Positions 50,301 through 60,844 of a DNA stretch of 64,000 nt are shown here, in pieces. The position numbers were made by a program, and so were the translations under genes. Under the pieces are notes generated by a model. It ran no database searches. It was not told the origin of the DNA and was given only the letters and a program-made list of their open reading frames with translations. The DNA is from Alnus glutinosa (Eukaryota > Streptophyta > Magnoliopsida > Fagales > Betulaceae), in contig NC_084886.1 of assembly GCF_958979055.1 (NCBI RefSeq), forward strand, positions 11,146,654-11,210,653, given 5' to 3'. Position 1 is the first letter of the stretch; each line of letters begins with the position of its first letter.

Positions 50301-53300
50301 TTATTGTAGGCTGTTTTATATTCAGTGCTACAAGACAAATGAACTAGAGAAAAAATTTAGTATTGACATGGGAAGAATTCAGTATGACACGGAGCTCAAA
50401 GAACCATAGAAGAGCAAAATCAAAGGAGTTCTCAGAAAACTGGTCTAATTTCAAGGCCGGGGCATATTTACCAACCTCAAGCCTTGATTTGGTGGGATGA
50501 TTATTATACAGGTCCTATGTGAGAGTTAAATTATAACATTTACCTGCTGAAAATTACAGGTCGCTAAAATTGTTGTGAGCACAGTTCACAAGAGTGGTGA
50601 AATTCTTATTCTTATTTACATGTGGGGTCCAATTACTGAAGGTTTGGGTTCTTTATTTATCTTCGATATAGTAATAATATGTGGTCCAGATTATTTTATT
50701 ACAAGGGTCAAATTGAGTGTTAAAATGATCAAGTCATCGAGAAGCAAATGTAAGTTTTGTAATGACCTCTATATCCTTAATAAGATGTTCAGAATTCTGA
50801 AGCTGGCTTTGGGTTTTCTCTGAAACCCTAGAAACTGCGATGCTTTCTTTCACAAGGACTAATTCCTAGGAACGGACTTGTGAGATGCTAGTACTCTGCT
50901 TTTCAGCATACTTTCTAATGCTCTGTGATTTCCAGCAAATGCGCCAGATCTGAAAACCCTAATTTGCCTAACCAAATTCACCTTTTCCTAATTTTCTTGG
51001 AAACCCTAACCCTGGTTTTCCTCAAACCTAGATTTTCCCCTTGACCCTAGTGAAAGACCAATGATTGATATGGAATGACCAATTTCACAAACAGCAATGA
51101 CTATTTCAGCAGACAGTGAAAGACCAATGCTTGTCCAACTGAGCCCAATACAAAACACACCCAGTCCTTTTTTAATTAACAAGGTCCAAGTCACTCCAAT
51201 GATGAGTAAGAATCTCCATATATCTCAAGAACTGTTCAACATCAGATTGAGATAAATTAGATTGGAACAAAGCAAGAACTCTTAATCATCCGAGAAAGGA
51301 TATGCAGACATCTAGCATTTCTACATCATGTGTCATGAAGACTAATATACTCTGACAAGTGTTGGAAAGAAAAACTTACCTTCAAAGAAGTTGATTGCAT
51401 TGGAGAACCTATGGATCCATCATTTGCAATTGGTTGACCATCTTTTGCATTCAAAGTGCCCCTAGATAATCCTCTAAATCTTTGAGGATCTGTTTCTCCA
51501 TACATAGGTGAACTACCAAGATTGCCTTGTGCTTGCACCTGTGCTAAGAGTTGTTGCTGAGGCAAAAGTTGAAACTGATTTGCATTCTGAAGGAAGGGCT
51601 TTTGAGCTTGTGCACCTAAACCTGGTCGAATTTGGTCAATGCCCTGAAGATTTTGGCAAATGCCTCAGTAAGAACTTGGTACCATTAAGATATTTTATAT
51701 GAATCTCTTGGAGACGCAGTAGAGGGTACAACTTACTGTTAAGGGCCACCCCTTCAATGGAAGACCACCAACTCCAGGGTTCAATCCTTGTAAAAGAAAA
51801 GATAGCAAAAAATTAAAAAAAAAAAATAGAAAAATCACGACTTACGTAAGATGGAGCCATAATTGTTCAGATATCATTTCTCATGGTAATCCAATTTGAT
51901 AAATACAGAACCACATTTGTCTACAAGCAGAGTTATCCATCCAGCAGGTAAGCACACAGTTTCTAAGGGTGCAAACCGGCCAAGGTAACCCAACTTCTAG
52001 CTACTCCAGCTCACCTTGCTGAGATATTACTGTTAGTGAACCATCCATTCCAAAAGCTTAAGCTGTTGGGAAGTGGGATAACAATGCATATCATGCACAC
52101 ACTAACACTAACACTTTTCATCAATTGCCCAGAATTGGACGTGAACCCCAAAACACAAATGGAGCCAGAGATAACACCAAAACTGAAACTGAAATAAATG
52201 GGTTCCAGATTTGAACACAAGATCTGTTAGACAAACCTGGCTTTGATACCATGTTGGTGAACCATCCATCCCAAAAGACTTTTGCAGTTAGGAAGTGGGC
52301 CAACAATGCATATCATTCACACAATAACACTAACAATTACTAACTTATAAAAAGGAAAAGGAAAAGGAAAATAATAATCATAAAAAAAAAAAATAAAAAA
52401 AAAAAATCAACTAAAACTTCCAAGCATAGCAAGGCTGATGATGCGGGACAATGAACAGAAATTTAGAATAGATGAGAAAGAGAAGAAAAGTAGAAGAGAG
52501 AAGAAGCTGAGGAAAAGAAGCGGGAGAAGGAAGAAAATTCAGGAGGAAGAAGACAACAAAACGGTCAATCAAAATATTCTTTTTTGATAAGTAAAACAGT
52601 CAATCAAAATATTATTCATCAAAAGCATTAATTACCACAGTACGAAGTTATGCTTAAATAGCCTAGGAATTAAACCCTAACCCTAGTGATACCTGGGCAA
52701 TAGCCCATTTAATAACATAAAGCCCAAAATCAGAAAAATAACATAACTAGTCTGAAAAATAAATGACAACAAATAAAAGGCAAAAAATAACAAAAGCACC
52801 TATAATAATATCTCTATGCTCTCAAGGTCAGGCCATCCTCCGATATCAAGGTCCAAACACATGTAATTAATGGCCTCTATTTGATGTCCCCATCAATTGA
52901 GCTTCATTGAAGCTTCATTATCAAGGCTTAAACTTCTCATGAAGGCATTTGATAAAACTCAAGAGTAGCTTGAGCTTGCCAAACTTATTCAAGCTCCTGG
53001 CTCATAGTTAGAAGTATTTTTAACTTTCTATTGTTTTAGTATAAGAACAGATTACAAGCCCACGTGTTGGGCAAACCCAATAAGGGCAACTAAAGGTGTG
53101 TATCAAACTTGGAGGGCTGGGCAGAAACTATTCTAAATGTGTAGTGCTCCTTTTCCCTCACTGACCTTTCAGCATGGTGTCTTGTAATAGAGATCATTGT
53201 TTCTATCTTCTTTATTTGGGGAAAATACATTTCATTCTAAGCAATACACCGGGATAGGGTTCAAAAAATGGGGGATCTTTGCCACTATTTATACGAATTG

Positions 53301-56300
53301 AACCAAAAAAAAGAAGAAGGAAGATTTGTGGGAATGCTTCCAAAGGATTTGTGGGAAGTGGCCCATTTGGCGACTAGATGTCCACGATGATTTGCTTTTC
53401 TGCCAACTTTCCATGCTTCCTAGCGTGAGAAAGCCTTAAGAGAAAGATTGATATCTCTGATTATCGAAGCAATGTGACACTTGGAGCCCTCTAACTACCA
53501 TCCCGTTACAAATAACACCCTCTGTTAGTATTTGGTGTTAAAATGGATGGAAAATCTCTCAGGTGCGCAACATGCGACTCTTTTTGCATTTAACTTCCCA
53601 AAATACCCTTAAAATTATTTTTTTTTAAAAAAACTTAAAAAATAAAAAATAAAAATAAAGGGTGGCCAAACCACCCCCATAGCCTATGAGGGTGATTCGG
53701 CCACCCCCTTTTGTGTTTTAAGGGTGGTCAAACCACACCCACTGCCAAGGGGGCGGCTACCGCTTTTGCATTTTGGGTTGGCCGAACCACTCCTCATGGT
53801 TGCCACCCCTTGTTTTTGTTGAAATATTTTTAAGGGCATTTTGGGAAGTACAATTAAAAAATAGTCATGTGTGGTGCACATGAGGGACTTTCTATCTATT
53901 TTAATGCCAATCCTTAATGAAGGATCTATTTGTAATGGGATGGTAGTTGGAAGGGGTCAAATGTCATTTTTTAAAGTTTGGTGGTCTAAGTGCCAAATGG
54001 GTGGTGATCTTTGCGGATAAAGTGTATTTTCCCATTTTTATTTTATTTTTTTTTGACTTGAGGCGAAATCAACAAACGGATTTAAATAAAACAACATGAC
54101 AACCAAGAAAACATATGGCACAAGAGAAAATATGAGCAGAAATTGAAAAGCTTAATGTAAACCATCTGAAAAGTCTTCTTCAAACTTTTATTTGCATAAA
54201 AGCCTATAATTTGTGTAATAGATATGAATTACAAGAGGAGAAAAACGCAGGAAATGGAAAATAGGAAACCAATCACAAGAATAGGAGAAGGGAGGGGTAA
54301 GGAAAGAAGTAGGTTGTATGGTTTTGAGGCACTAGAGGAGAGAGACGAAAGAAGACATTGCAGAAGAAGAAATTAAAGAATAGAGTCAAGCACAAAAGCT
54401 ATGGATTGGAACAATTCAATTTGCCAAAAAAGCAAGGTTTGTAGAACAAAGTCAAGCACACCGGCAAGAAATTGAAGGCATTGAGGAGCAAAGTAGATCA
54501 AATGTTAAACTTCTTTGATGGGCTTAGGATTTTTTTTTTTTTTTTTTTTATTATTATATTGTTATGAAGAATTTAGAAGGTTAATGAATGATTTATCAGG
54601 ATTGGTAAAAGTCCAAAAGAGGTTTATAATAAAGACGAATCAGAATTTGCACAAGTACACAACAATTCCACTACATTAGGAATATGAACAGCCCACATAG
54701 AGTGGGGCTATTATAAAGGTATTCAGGGGTGGTAAGTCCCACATTTGTTCTTTACTATGTGAGACTGAACTTTATAAATGATTCTAAGAAACTCCAATTA
54801 CAACTTGACTAGTTCTTTTAGAGTGATAGCGTAGATGTTACTAGTGCTTTCCCTAGGTCATTACATTTGAAATGAATATGAAAGTAGTGATGCAACATGA
54901 AATGGAAAAATGAACCTAAGGATAGCAAACTTAAGGCCTTCCCCTCCTCCCCCAACCCCTCCTTTCTTTTTTTCTTTCTTTTTGGTAGAACAATCTTGAA
55001 TGTTTATTCCCTCATACAGAGATAATCATACCTGCATTTCCCATTCCAGGTTTTGACTGCATGATTCCCTGCGCATACATTGGAGAAGGATCCATGGGCA
55101 AGGATCTCTGGTTAGCAGACATGTTAACTTCGCCTTTGATATCCTAAAGCCACCAAAAGAATCAATAAGTCAACCAAATTACATAAGCAAAAGAAATGAG
55201 TAAAACAGAGCAGAAAATGTAGCATCATGTTGTCCAAGTAATTACAGTGGTCTGTTGAGTCCGTGCCTGGATTTGCTGCAACGCTGCAGACACACTTCCA
55301 GAGTTTCCTTGGACCAACTGACTGTCTCAGAAAGATAACCAATAGATATGAAACTAGCCACACATAAAATATTAGATGGAACCAGTTAAATAAAATATAC
55401 AGGTAAATCTACCCAGGATGATTAGCTGTTGATTTCAGAAGGGCCATCCTAGCATCAAGAAGTGGTTGGGATGTTTCTGAATCCATTGAATTACTACGCT
55501 TCATGCGTTCCTCGTACATTTTGGCTGCCAATGCACTAGCAGTAGACTGCCCGAGCATGCCTTCAGAATTGACGGAATTCACGGGACCACCAACAGAAGG
55601 ATGATTAGGATCCCTTCGTTGCAACTGAGCTTGACGGATTAGTTGAAACTGCTGCATTTGCAGTTGCTGTTGCTCTTTTGCTTTATTATGCTGTGCCTGC
55701 ACATCATTACCATACGAGGGAGCAGGAAAAAAAAACATCAAGGAGATCAGCATCAGATTCAGAACCAAGCTAGTGGTTAGACATGGGCATTAAATTTAAA
55801 AAGCCACCTCAATGTAAGCTGCAGCTGTCTCAGAATGTTTCTCGTTTGTCCTAGCAATAAAAATGTCCCAGAAAACAGACCACCATTCAAAAAGAAACCC
55901 CCCAGGAGCATCAATTGCTGCATATTCAAGCCAAAATTCATATAAACTGCTAATCCAAAATTGAAATTTTAGTAAAACAATTTTGAACTCAACCCAAATG
56001 AGGATCATGAAATTGAATTTTTTTCCGAATTCATTCAGGTCAAATCTAACTTAAAGAAACTGAATTTTGTACTTTAGAATTATAATACACGAAACATAAA
56101 AGGATATACTAATACTTCATCAACTGTCTATTACCTACAGGGTCCGCTGCAACCTTCCCTTCAGTCATGAAGGATTTTGCCGTGGCATGCAATTTTTTCT
56201 TCACCAAGTAATCATATATATAAACATCAAGCCTAGCAATATTAAGCCAAAATGAAAAAGTTAAAAGAACCCATTAAAAGTTATAAGAAAAGTTATACCA

Positions 56301-56377
56301 TCAACATAAACAACAAGTAACAGAGCAGTAAGCAATTGATCATACATTTTATCCGCTTCCCAATTGCTCTGCGACAT
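41320..56377 (-). CDS. LUH: LEUNIG_HOMOLOG transcriptional co-repressor
   Basis: Seventeen coding exons close in frame to 782 aa (Arabidopsis LUH is about 787): 56377-56346, 56232-56135, 55917-55808, 55696-55413, 55321-55246, 55143-55032, 51786-51737, 51643-51380, 49160-49089, 48856-48626, 47848-47707, 47627-47518, 44150-44001, 42780-42622, 42516-42400, 42253-42056, 41463-41320. The LUFS/LisH domain fills residues 1-80 ([11 protein letters not shown] to the conserved [19 protein letters not shown]) and binds SEUSS-type adaptors. A Gln-rich middle follows, then a basic NLS-like NNRKRKG at 367-373 and C-terminal WD40 repeats from about 495. The end, [20 protein letters not shown] then HDKSVKIWK, favours LUH over LEUNIG. 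Groucho/Tup1-type co-repressors silence floral and other targets and affect seed mucilage. Intron 14 appears to be GC-AG. A 5' UTR intron is likely, since minus-strand CTTTGAG then GTTGGT occurs near 56537. Confidence 0.95.
43197..43576. repeat. 189-bp tandem duplication in LUH intron 13
   Basis: Two head-to-tail copies anchored by GGGCAAAAGAT at 43197 and 43386, each ending near CAAGATTTATCAT. Only a handful of substitutions and one small insertion separate them. Confidence 0.92.
44151..47517. other. LUH intron 12, 3.4 kb
   Basis: AT-rich intronic sequence with no gene or complete element that I can recognise. Confidence 0.5.
48381..48475 (+). mobile_element. tRNA-derived SINE in LUH intron 10
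   Basis: GGGTAGCTCAATCAGATGG (A-box), a CTCATGA anticodon-like loop, GTTCGAATCT (B-box), a C run and an A-rich tail. Same family as 264-372 and inserted antisense to LUH. Confidence 0.65.
49400..50010 (+). mobile_element. LTR fragment with degenerate primer binding site, LUH intron 8
   Basis: AT-rich sequence with a promoter-like TTTATATAAAC (about 49625) ends at CTTACATCA, followed by ATTAGTATCATAGCCC. The latter resembles the Met-tRNA primer binding site TGGTATCAGAGCC. This looks like the 3' part of a 5' LTR plus leader. No second LTR or pol was found, and the left boundary is a guess. Confidence 0.35.
50189..50290 (+). mobile_element. Degenerate tRNA-derived SINE, LUH intron 8
   Basis: TGGGTCAAATGGC resembles an A-box and GAGTTAAAAGTCCC a decayed B-box, followed by an A-rich tail. 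The two boxes are spaced as in tRNA-derived SINEs. A different family from the 48381 copy. Confidence 0.4.
52031..52335 (-). mobile_element. TRIM (miniature LTR retrotransposon), LUH intron 6
   Basis: Two 83-84 bp direct terminal repeats (52031-52113 and 52252-52335), each TGTT[AG]GTG...CACTAACA, flanked by a perfect 5-bp duplication ATTAC (52026-52030 and 52336-52340). On the minus strand TGGTATCAAAGCC, complementary to Met tRNA, begins immediately inside the right repeat, and a purine-rich GATGAAAAG precedes the left one. At 305 bp with no coding capacity it fits a TRIM. Same orientation as LUH. Confidence 0.9.
53218..54030. mobile_element. Foldback element with long inverted repeats, LUH intron 6
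   Basis: Left arm from about 53484 (CTAACTACCATCCCGTTACA) is inverted near 53945-53965 (minus strand CCAACTACCATCCCATTACA), and the pairing continues for over 100 bp inward. Weaker pairing extends outward to GGGAAAATACA at 53218 and TGTATTTTCCC at about 54030. The centre carries GGTGGCC/GGCCACC motifs repeated in both orientations. Core confidence is good; outer borders are uncertain and no target duplication was resolved. Confidence 0.65.
54736..54778 (+). promoter_or_regulatory. USE/TATA pair with Pol III-type spacing, LUH intron 6
   Basis: GTCCCACATTT (54736-54746, 9 of 11 to the plant snRNA upstream element) and TTTATAAA (54771-54778) are 24 nt apart, the spacing of plant Pol III snRNA promoters. 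No snRNA-like sequence follows and a TTTT occurs near 54817. It is probably part of a dispersed repeat. Confidence 0.35.
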
Positions 56378-56921
56378 TGTTTCCGGTCCAAAACAAGCCT
56401 AAACTGCCCAGAACCAAAAGATCCCAATTCAATGCCGCAATTCTCAGACCAACAATAAAAATTCCACTAAAATTATGCATGTTGAAAAGCCAAACAAAGA
56501 GAAAAGTTAGATTGAGAGTGAATTGACGTGTACCAACCTCAAAGTTAACGGAGAAATAGATCAAAGCCTACATTACCAATCTTGGGCTTCGTGCAGTGAC
56601 GATCACCATTGATCAAAGACTCATATCCGAATTTCGACAAAAATCAACGAAAAAGTTCAACTAATTACTTATAATTCTCGAAGAAAATTTTGAAAATTAA
56701 CAAAATTGAAATAACTGAATTGTGTGGCTGTGTTTCTAAAATTGGTAATTCATGAATAAAAATAAATGAACTGAAAGATATGAAACACTAGGGTTGGTGA
56801 TCAGAGCAGAGGGCTGTGGAGTTTGAACTTGGAATAGTTCAAAGTTTAACAGAGGAAAGAGAGTCTCAACGGAGTATGAAGCTGAGGTTCGGGGGTAGTA
56901 CAGGAAGAGACTGGAGAGGGA

Positions 56922-56929
56922 TTTTATAT
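56922..56929 (-). promoter_or_regulatory. Possible LUH TATA box
   Basis: Minus strand ATATAAAA about 550 bp upstream of the LUH start codon, on the 5' side of the inferred UTR exon ending near 56538. Position is plausible for a gene with a 5' UTR intron; there is no other support. Confidence 0.4.
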
Positions 56930-57578
56930 TGTGGTGATTGGACTTTGAAGGCCTCATGGGGACGTGCATGGTATGATGGACGGCAGAGAAGGAGTGGGGT
57001 CCAATGACTGGCTCCGATTTTGCCACATCAGATAGGGCCTACAATACTGCTGGGCCAATCATGTGGTTATGTTGTATCTAGTATTTGAGCTCGGTTGCTC
57101 TTTTAAGCCTCTTTAGGTGTTTGTGGTCTTGATCGTGGGTTGGACCGCCCGCCCGGTTCGGAAAAGGCCGTGGTGATTTACATGGGCTTGGGCTTGCATT
57201 TTGACGCGAGATTGATCGTGAAGGAAACTAATGATTATAAAATAAATAAACAAATCACCTTAGAAAATCTAACTTCGTATACCATATAAGTTTTTTTTTT
57301 GTTCTTTTATTCAAATATGGGGAACGGAAAAGGCAAAATTACAACAATTAAAGAAAAAACAGAAAATAAGTGGATAACCCAGTTACCCAAACAACAACCC
57401 GAAACAAATAGAAATTAATGCTAAAAACAAGTAACAAAGTAATTAACCGGCGAGAATGAGACAAATAAATGACCTAGCCTATTAAGAGAACAAGAGCGGC
57501 CACAAAGGGTTATTAGCAAAGTCAAAGCAAAGGTTGTGAGACCACACTCGATAACCCTGAAACCACAATGACCAACAC

Positions 57579-58303
57579 CAGGGCCAGCTAGCTCGATATA
57601 TTTTGGTGCTTAAGGCGAGAATTTTAAACGATGCCTTTTTTCGTGGGCCTCACTCTTAGTGATGGTTGTTTTTGTAGAGTTATGACTTGTATTTCAACAA
57701 GTCTTTTTCTGTGGGCCCCACTTTTTTCATTGGCTTCCTTGTAGTCTACATCCTTTTAGTTGAGTCTCCTAATGCACTATTTTTTTGTTGGTATTAATTA
57801 TTGTGTTCTTAGGCCTCTAACTATTTATTTTTCTATTGAAGTTAAAGAGTTTCCAAAGAAGAGATCATGTTTCTTTTATTTTTTAAAAATCATTTCATAT
57901 TATGATTGTGCCTTTTTGTTTTCTTTTCAAACTAATCTATCTTTGGGGGCCTTATTTCATTAAGAAAAAACCGTTTCAGCATATGATTAAGCCTTTTTTT
58001 TTTTTTCTTTTTTCAAACAAATCCATTTTTGGGGCCTTATTCCATTGAGAAAAAACCATTTCAACTTATGATTAAGCCTTTTTTCTTTTTCCTTTTTCAA
58101 ACAAACTTGTCTTTGGGGCCTTATTCCATTGGAAAAAACCATTACAAATTATGATTAAGCTTTTCTGAGCCTTAAATTAAAAAAATTAAAAAAAAAAAAA
58201 AAAAAAAAAATTGGGCCCAATTTTTTTTTTTTTTCTCGGGAACCTTATTAGATCGAGGGCCCTAGGCGAGTGCCCAACTCGCCTAGCCATGGAGCCGGGC
58301 CTG
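57579..58303. mobile_element. Non-autonomous hAT element, 725 bp
   Basis: Ends CAGGGCCAGCT and, inward from the right, CAGGCCCGGCT. Flanks ACCAACAC (57571-57578) and ACCAACAT (58304-58311) are an 8-bp duplication with one mismatch. Inside are three degenerate tandem units of about 85 bp, each with GGGGCCTTATTCCATT and ATGATTAAGC. No transposase. Confidence 0.82.
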
Positions 58304-58523
58304 ACCAACATAAACCCTTGTAAGGAGCACATCAAACGAACTAGCACCGAAGGAGTTTGGATCAGAGTCGAAAGACAGTCTCTACCAAACAAAACATCAT
58401 CACAAGAGCTGGGGACTACAACAAAATTAAAGCCCAAACAAGACAAACCAAAACAAGAATATAGAGAAAAAAACACAAAACAACAAAAAGTCCCAAAACA
58501 AAGTGAGACTAAGGATGGCACCG

Positions 58524-59033
58524 CAGAGGCGAACCTATATGGGGGGCCAGGGGGGGCCCTGCCCCCCCAACCCCCAAAATTTTCCCAAAAAAAAAAAATT
58601 CTAAAATTAAATTAAATTTTACCCTTAATTTTGTTTTTTTTTTTAGTTTTGCCCCCCAAATTTTTTCTTTCTTACAATTTGGCCCCCCATATTTAGGGTG
58701 CGTTTGGGATTGCGATTTCGTAGACAAAAAGTGCGATTTTAAATCAAATCGCAGAACATAGATTGTTTGGGAACTGCGTTTTTAAAAATTGCGATTTGAA
58801 AACGCAGAAAATCTGCTTTTTCAAATCGCAGATAAGATGGTGCTTTTTTGAAAACGCAGAATTTTAAAGGTAAATTCGCGATTTTAAAGGTCAAACTGCG
58901 ATTTTGTCAAACGCTTAACTGCATTTTTAAAAATCACTTTTTTCAAATCACACATTTTAAAATCGTTATTTTAAATCGCACTTTTTGAAATCGCAAACTT
59001 AAACGGACCCTTACAAGGCCAGGTCCGCCACTG
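58524..59033. mobile_element. hAT-like element carrying a nested MITE
   Basis: Left end CAGAGGCGAACCT, right end inward CAGTGGCGGACCT. Candidate 8-bp flanks TGGCACCG and TTGGACGG agree at only 5 positions, so the superfamily call rests on the termini. Removing the nested MITE leaves about 192 bp dominated by G/C homopolymers. Confidence 0.6.
58696..59010. mobile_element. Tourist-type (PIF/Harbinger) MITE, 315 bp
   Basis: Bounded by TTA on both sides (58693-58695 and 59011-59013), the usual PIF/Harbinger 3-bp duplication. TIRs begin GGGTGCGTTTGGGATTGCG and, inward from the right, GGGTCCGTTTAAGTTTGCG. The body is filled with GCGATTT/AAATCGC in both orientations. Confidence 0.85.
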
Positions 59034-59480
59034 TTGGACGGCATGTGAGATTCGTGCACGAGCGTGTGGGCATGTGGACGTCACATGGAGGAGCGACGGC
59101 TAACGACATGGAAGAGCGACAGCTGACGACAAGAAGCTAGAAAGACATTAAAGACAATGGACGAACGGGTGGTGGGCCAGAGCTAACAGATGAGAATACG
59201 TAGATCGAGCTTTGAAAAAAAAAAAAACTGATATAAGAACCAAGCCAGTTCCTACGAGTACTACGGTGGAGGAGGTGAGCGGTGAGGTGGCTAAGGCAGC
59301 TAGCCCGACGAAGAAGGCAAGACGCTGCAGCAGAGGGTGGAGGAGCAACCAAAAAAGGAAAAAAAGTAAAGCAAAGAACCAAAAGAAAGGAAGAATAGGG
59401 AAGGCAGAGCAGCCGCACAAGGCAGCAAATAAAGTACCTCACTATGGAGGGAAAAAAATACTCAAACCCTAATTAAGGTT

Positions 59481-60844
59481 GAGAGCTTCGTACACCATAC
59501 AACTTGATTTGAAGTCGAGTTTGTGTATAATTTAGTCTTCATATCATTGCCATTCTCACATCTTTTCTTCAAGCATTTGGGAAAAGTTTTCATATTTTCC
59601 TGAAAACGAAATAAAAAAAATTAAGAAGAAATGGCTAAAATTTCACAATATGTTCATGATATGTGATGTACCTGAGTAGGTGAAAGAGAAAAAAAAAAAA
59701 AATATATATATATATATATATAAGTTGCTATGTGGTGTACCTGAGCAGAATTTGTTCTGATCCACAACGTCCCAGCATTATTGGCGCCTCTCTTTTTCTT
59801 TTCTTTTTTTCCAATGAATTTTTACTTATTCAATTATGGATGGATGAAAGAAATAAATACACATAGAAGGTGGTTTACTTAACCTGCGCATGTGAAATTT
59901 GAATATTTTGATAAATTCGGTACATCTCTATTACATTTTTTTTTTTCAAATTGACCATTAATAAATGAGCTTTATAGATTTAATGATTAATTTAAGAAGA
60001 ACAAAATATGTACAGAAATGTACAGAAACTATAAAAATACCATTTCTAAATTTCAAAAGGTGTGAATAGTTTCAGCGCGCCCAACTGAAAAATTAAGAAA
60101 ATATATATATATATATATAATTGTCTTATCCTAGAAAAAGAAGAAGTTATTAAGTGCATAAGCACATGCATAAGATCAAGTAACGTTTGCATGCACAAAT
60201 TAGAACGATTATCTTGTTTTTACGTACGCTTCCTTGCTATCAAACTTCGGTGTTTCTCCAACTCTCCATCTGCTTGTTCATTTATAATAGCCACATGCAG
60301 AAATTGTTAGGGTGTTCAAGCCAAAAAGAAAAGTGTTTGGAAACTGTTTGGACAAATGGATAATACAGAGAGACATGAATTTTTATAAGGTGTCGCCGGC
60401 GGCACATTATATTGTCTGATTGATAGCTGCATTAATGGTATCAGAGAGCCCCATTAATGAGATCGCAATAGTTTGGAAATTTTCCACAGTTTTCAGCTTA
60501 TCTCCGGTATTCGCCAATCTGCAACAGGTTTGACTCATTTTAATTTTTAAAAAAACTGAAAAGATGAAGCTGGAAAGCTCAACAAAGGACCCTCACTAGT
60601 CAAAACAGTTCCTTCATTCCTGAGCGTGTTGGAGAAGAGGGCAGTTGGAAAAATAAATAACCCGCCCAGTGACAGATGAGTCTCATTTACTCATCCGTGC
60701 GTGACAGTTGGGCGATTGTAAGCGTCTTTTGTTAGCGTAATAATTAACTTCTTATAACGCTATATGTATATATATATATTATATACGACACTCATTCGTT
60801 GCACCCCTTCACAGTGAGCTAGAACTGCTTTCTTTGAACTAACA
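59481..60844. other. 5' flank of the glycine-rich protein gene
   Basis: AT-rich with TA runs at about 59701-59721 and 60102-60118. A TATA-rich run at 60761-60785 lies 60-85 bp before the start codon and probably contains the TATA box. No other gene was seen. Confidence 0.5.

Larger units (their letters stand above)
57285..59480. other. Nested transposon cluster in an antisense retroposon-like host
   Basis: The outer sequence starts with TTTTTTTTTTT-GTTCTTTTATTC at about 57292, a retroposon 3' end on the minus strand. It resumes after the 57579-58303 insertion with the interrupted text rejoining at the target site. A second hAT-like element and a Tourist-type MITE follow. The remainder, 59034-59480, is GC-richer and unassigned; the open frames there look like chance. 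Confidence 0.5.

Noticed and set aside
50575..50823. Possible Copia integrase fragment (MWGPITEG) in LUH intron 8
   Set aside because: Only a four-residue motif agrees, and the surrounding residues do not follow the integrase pattern.
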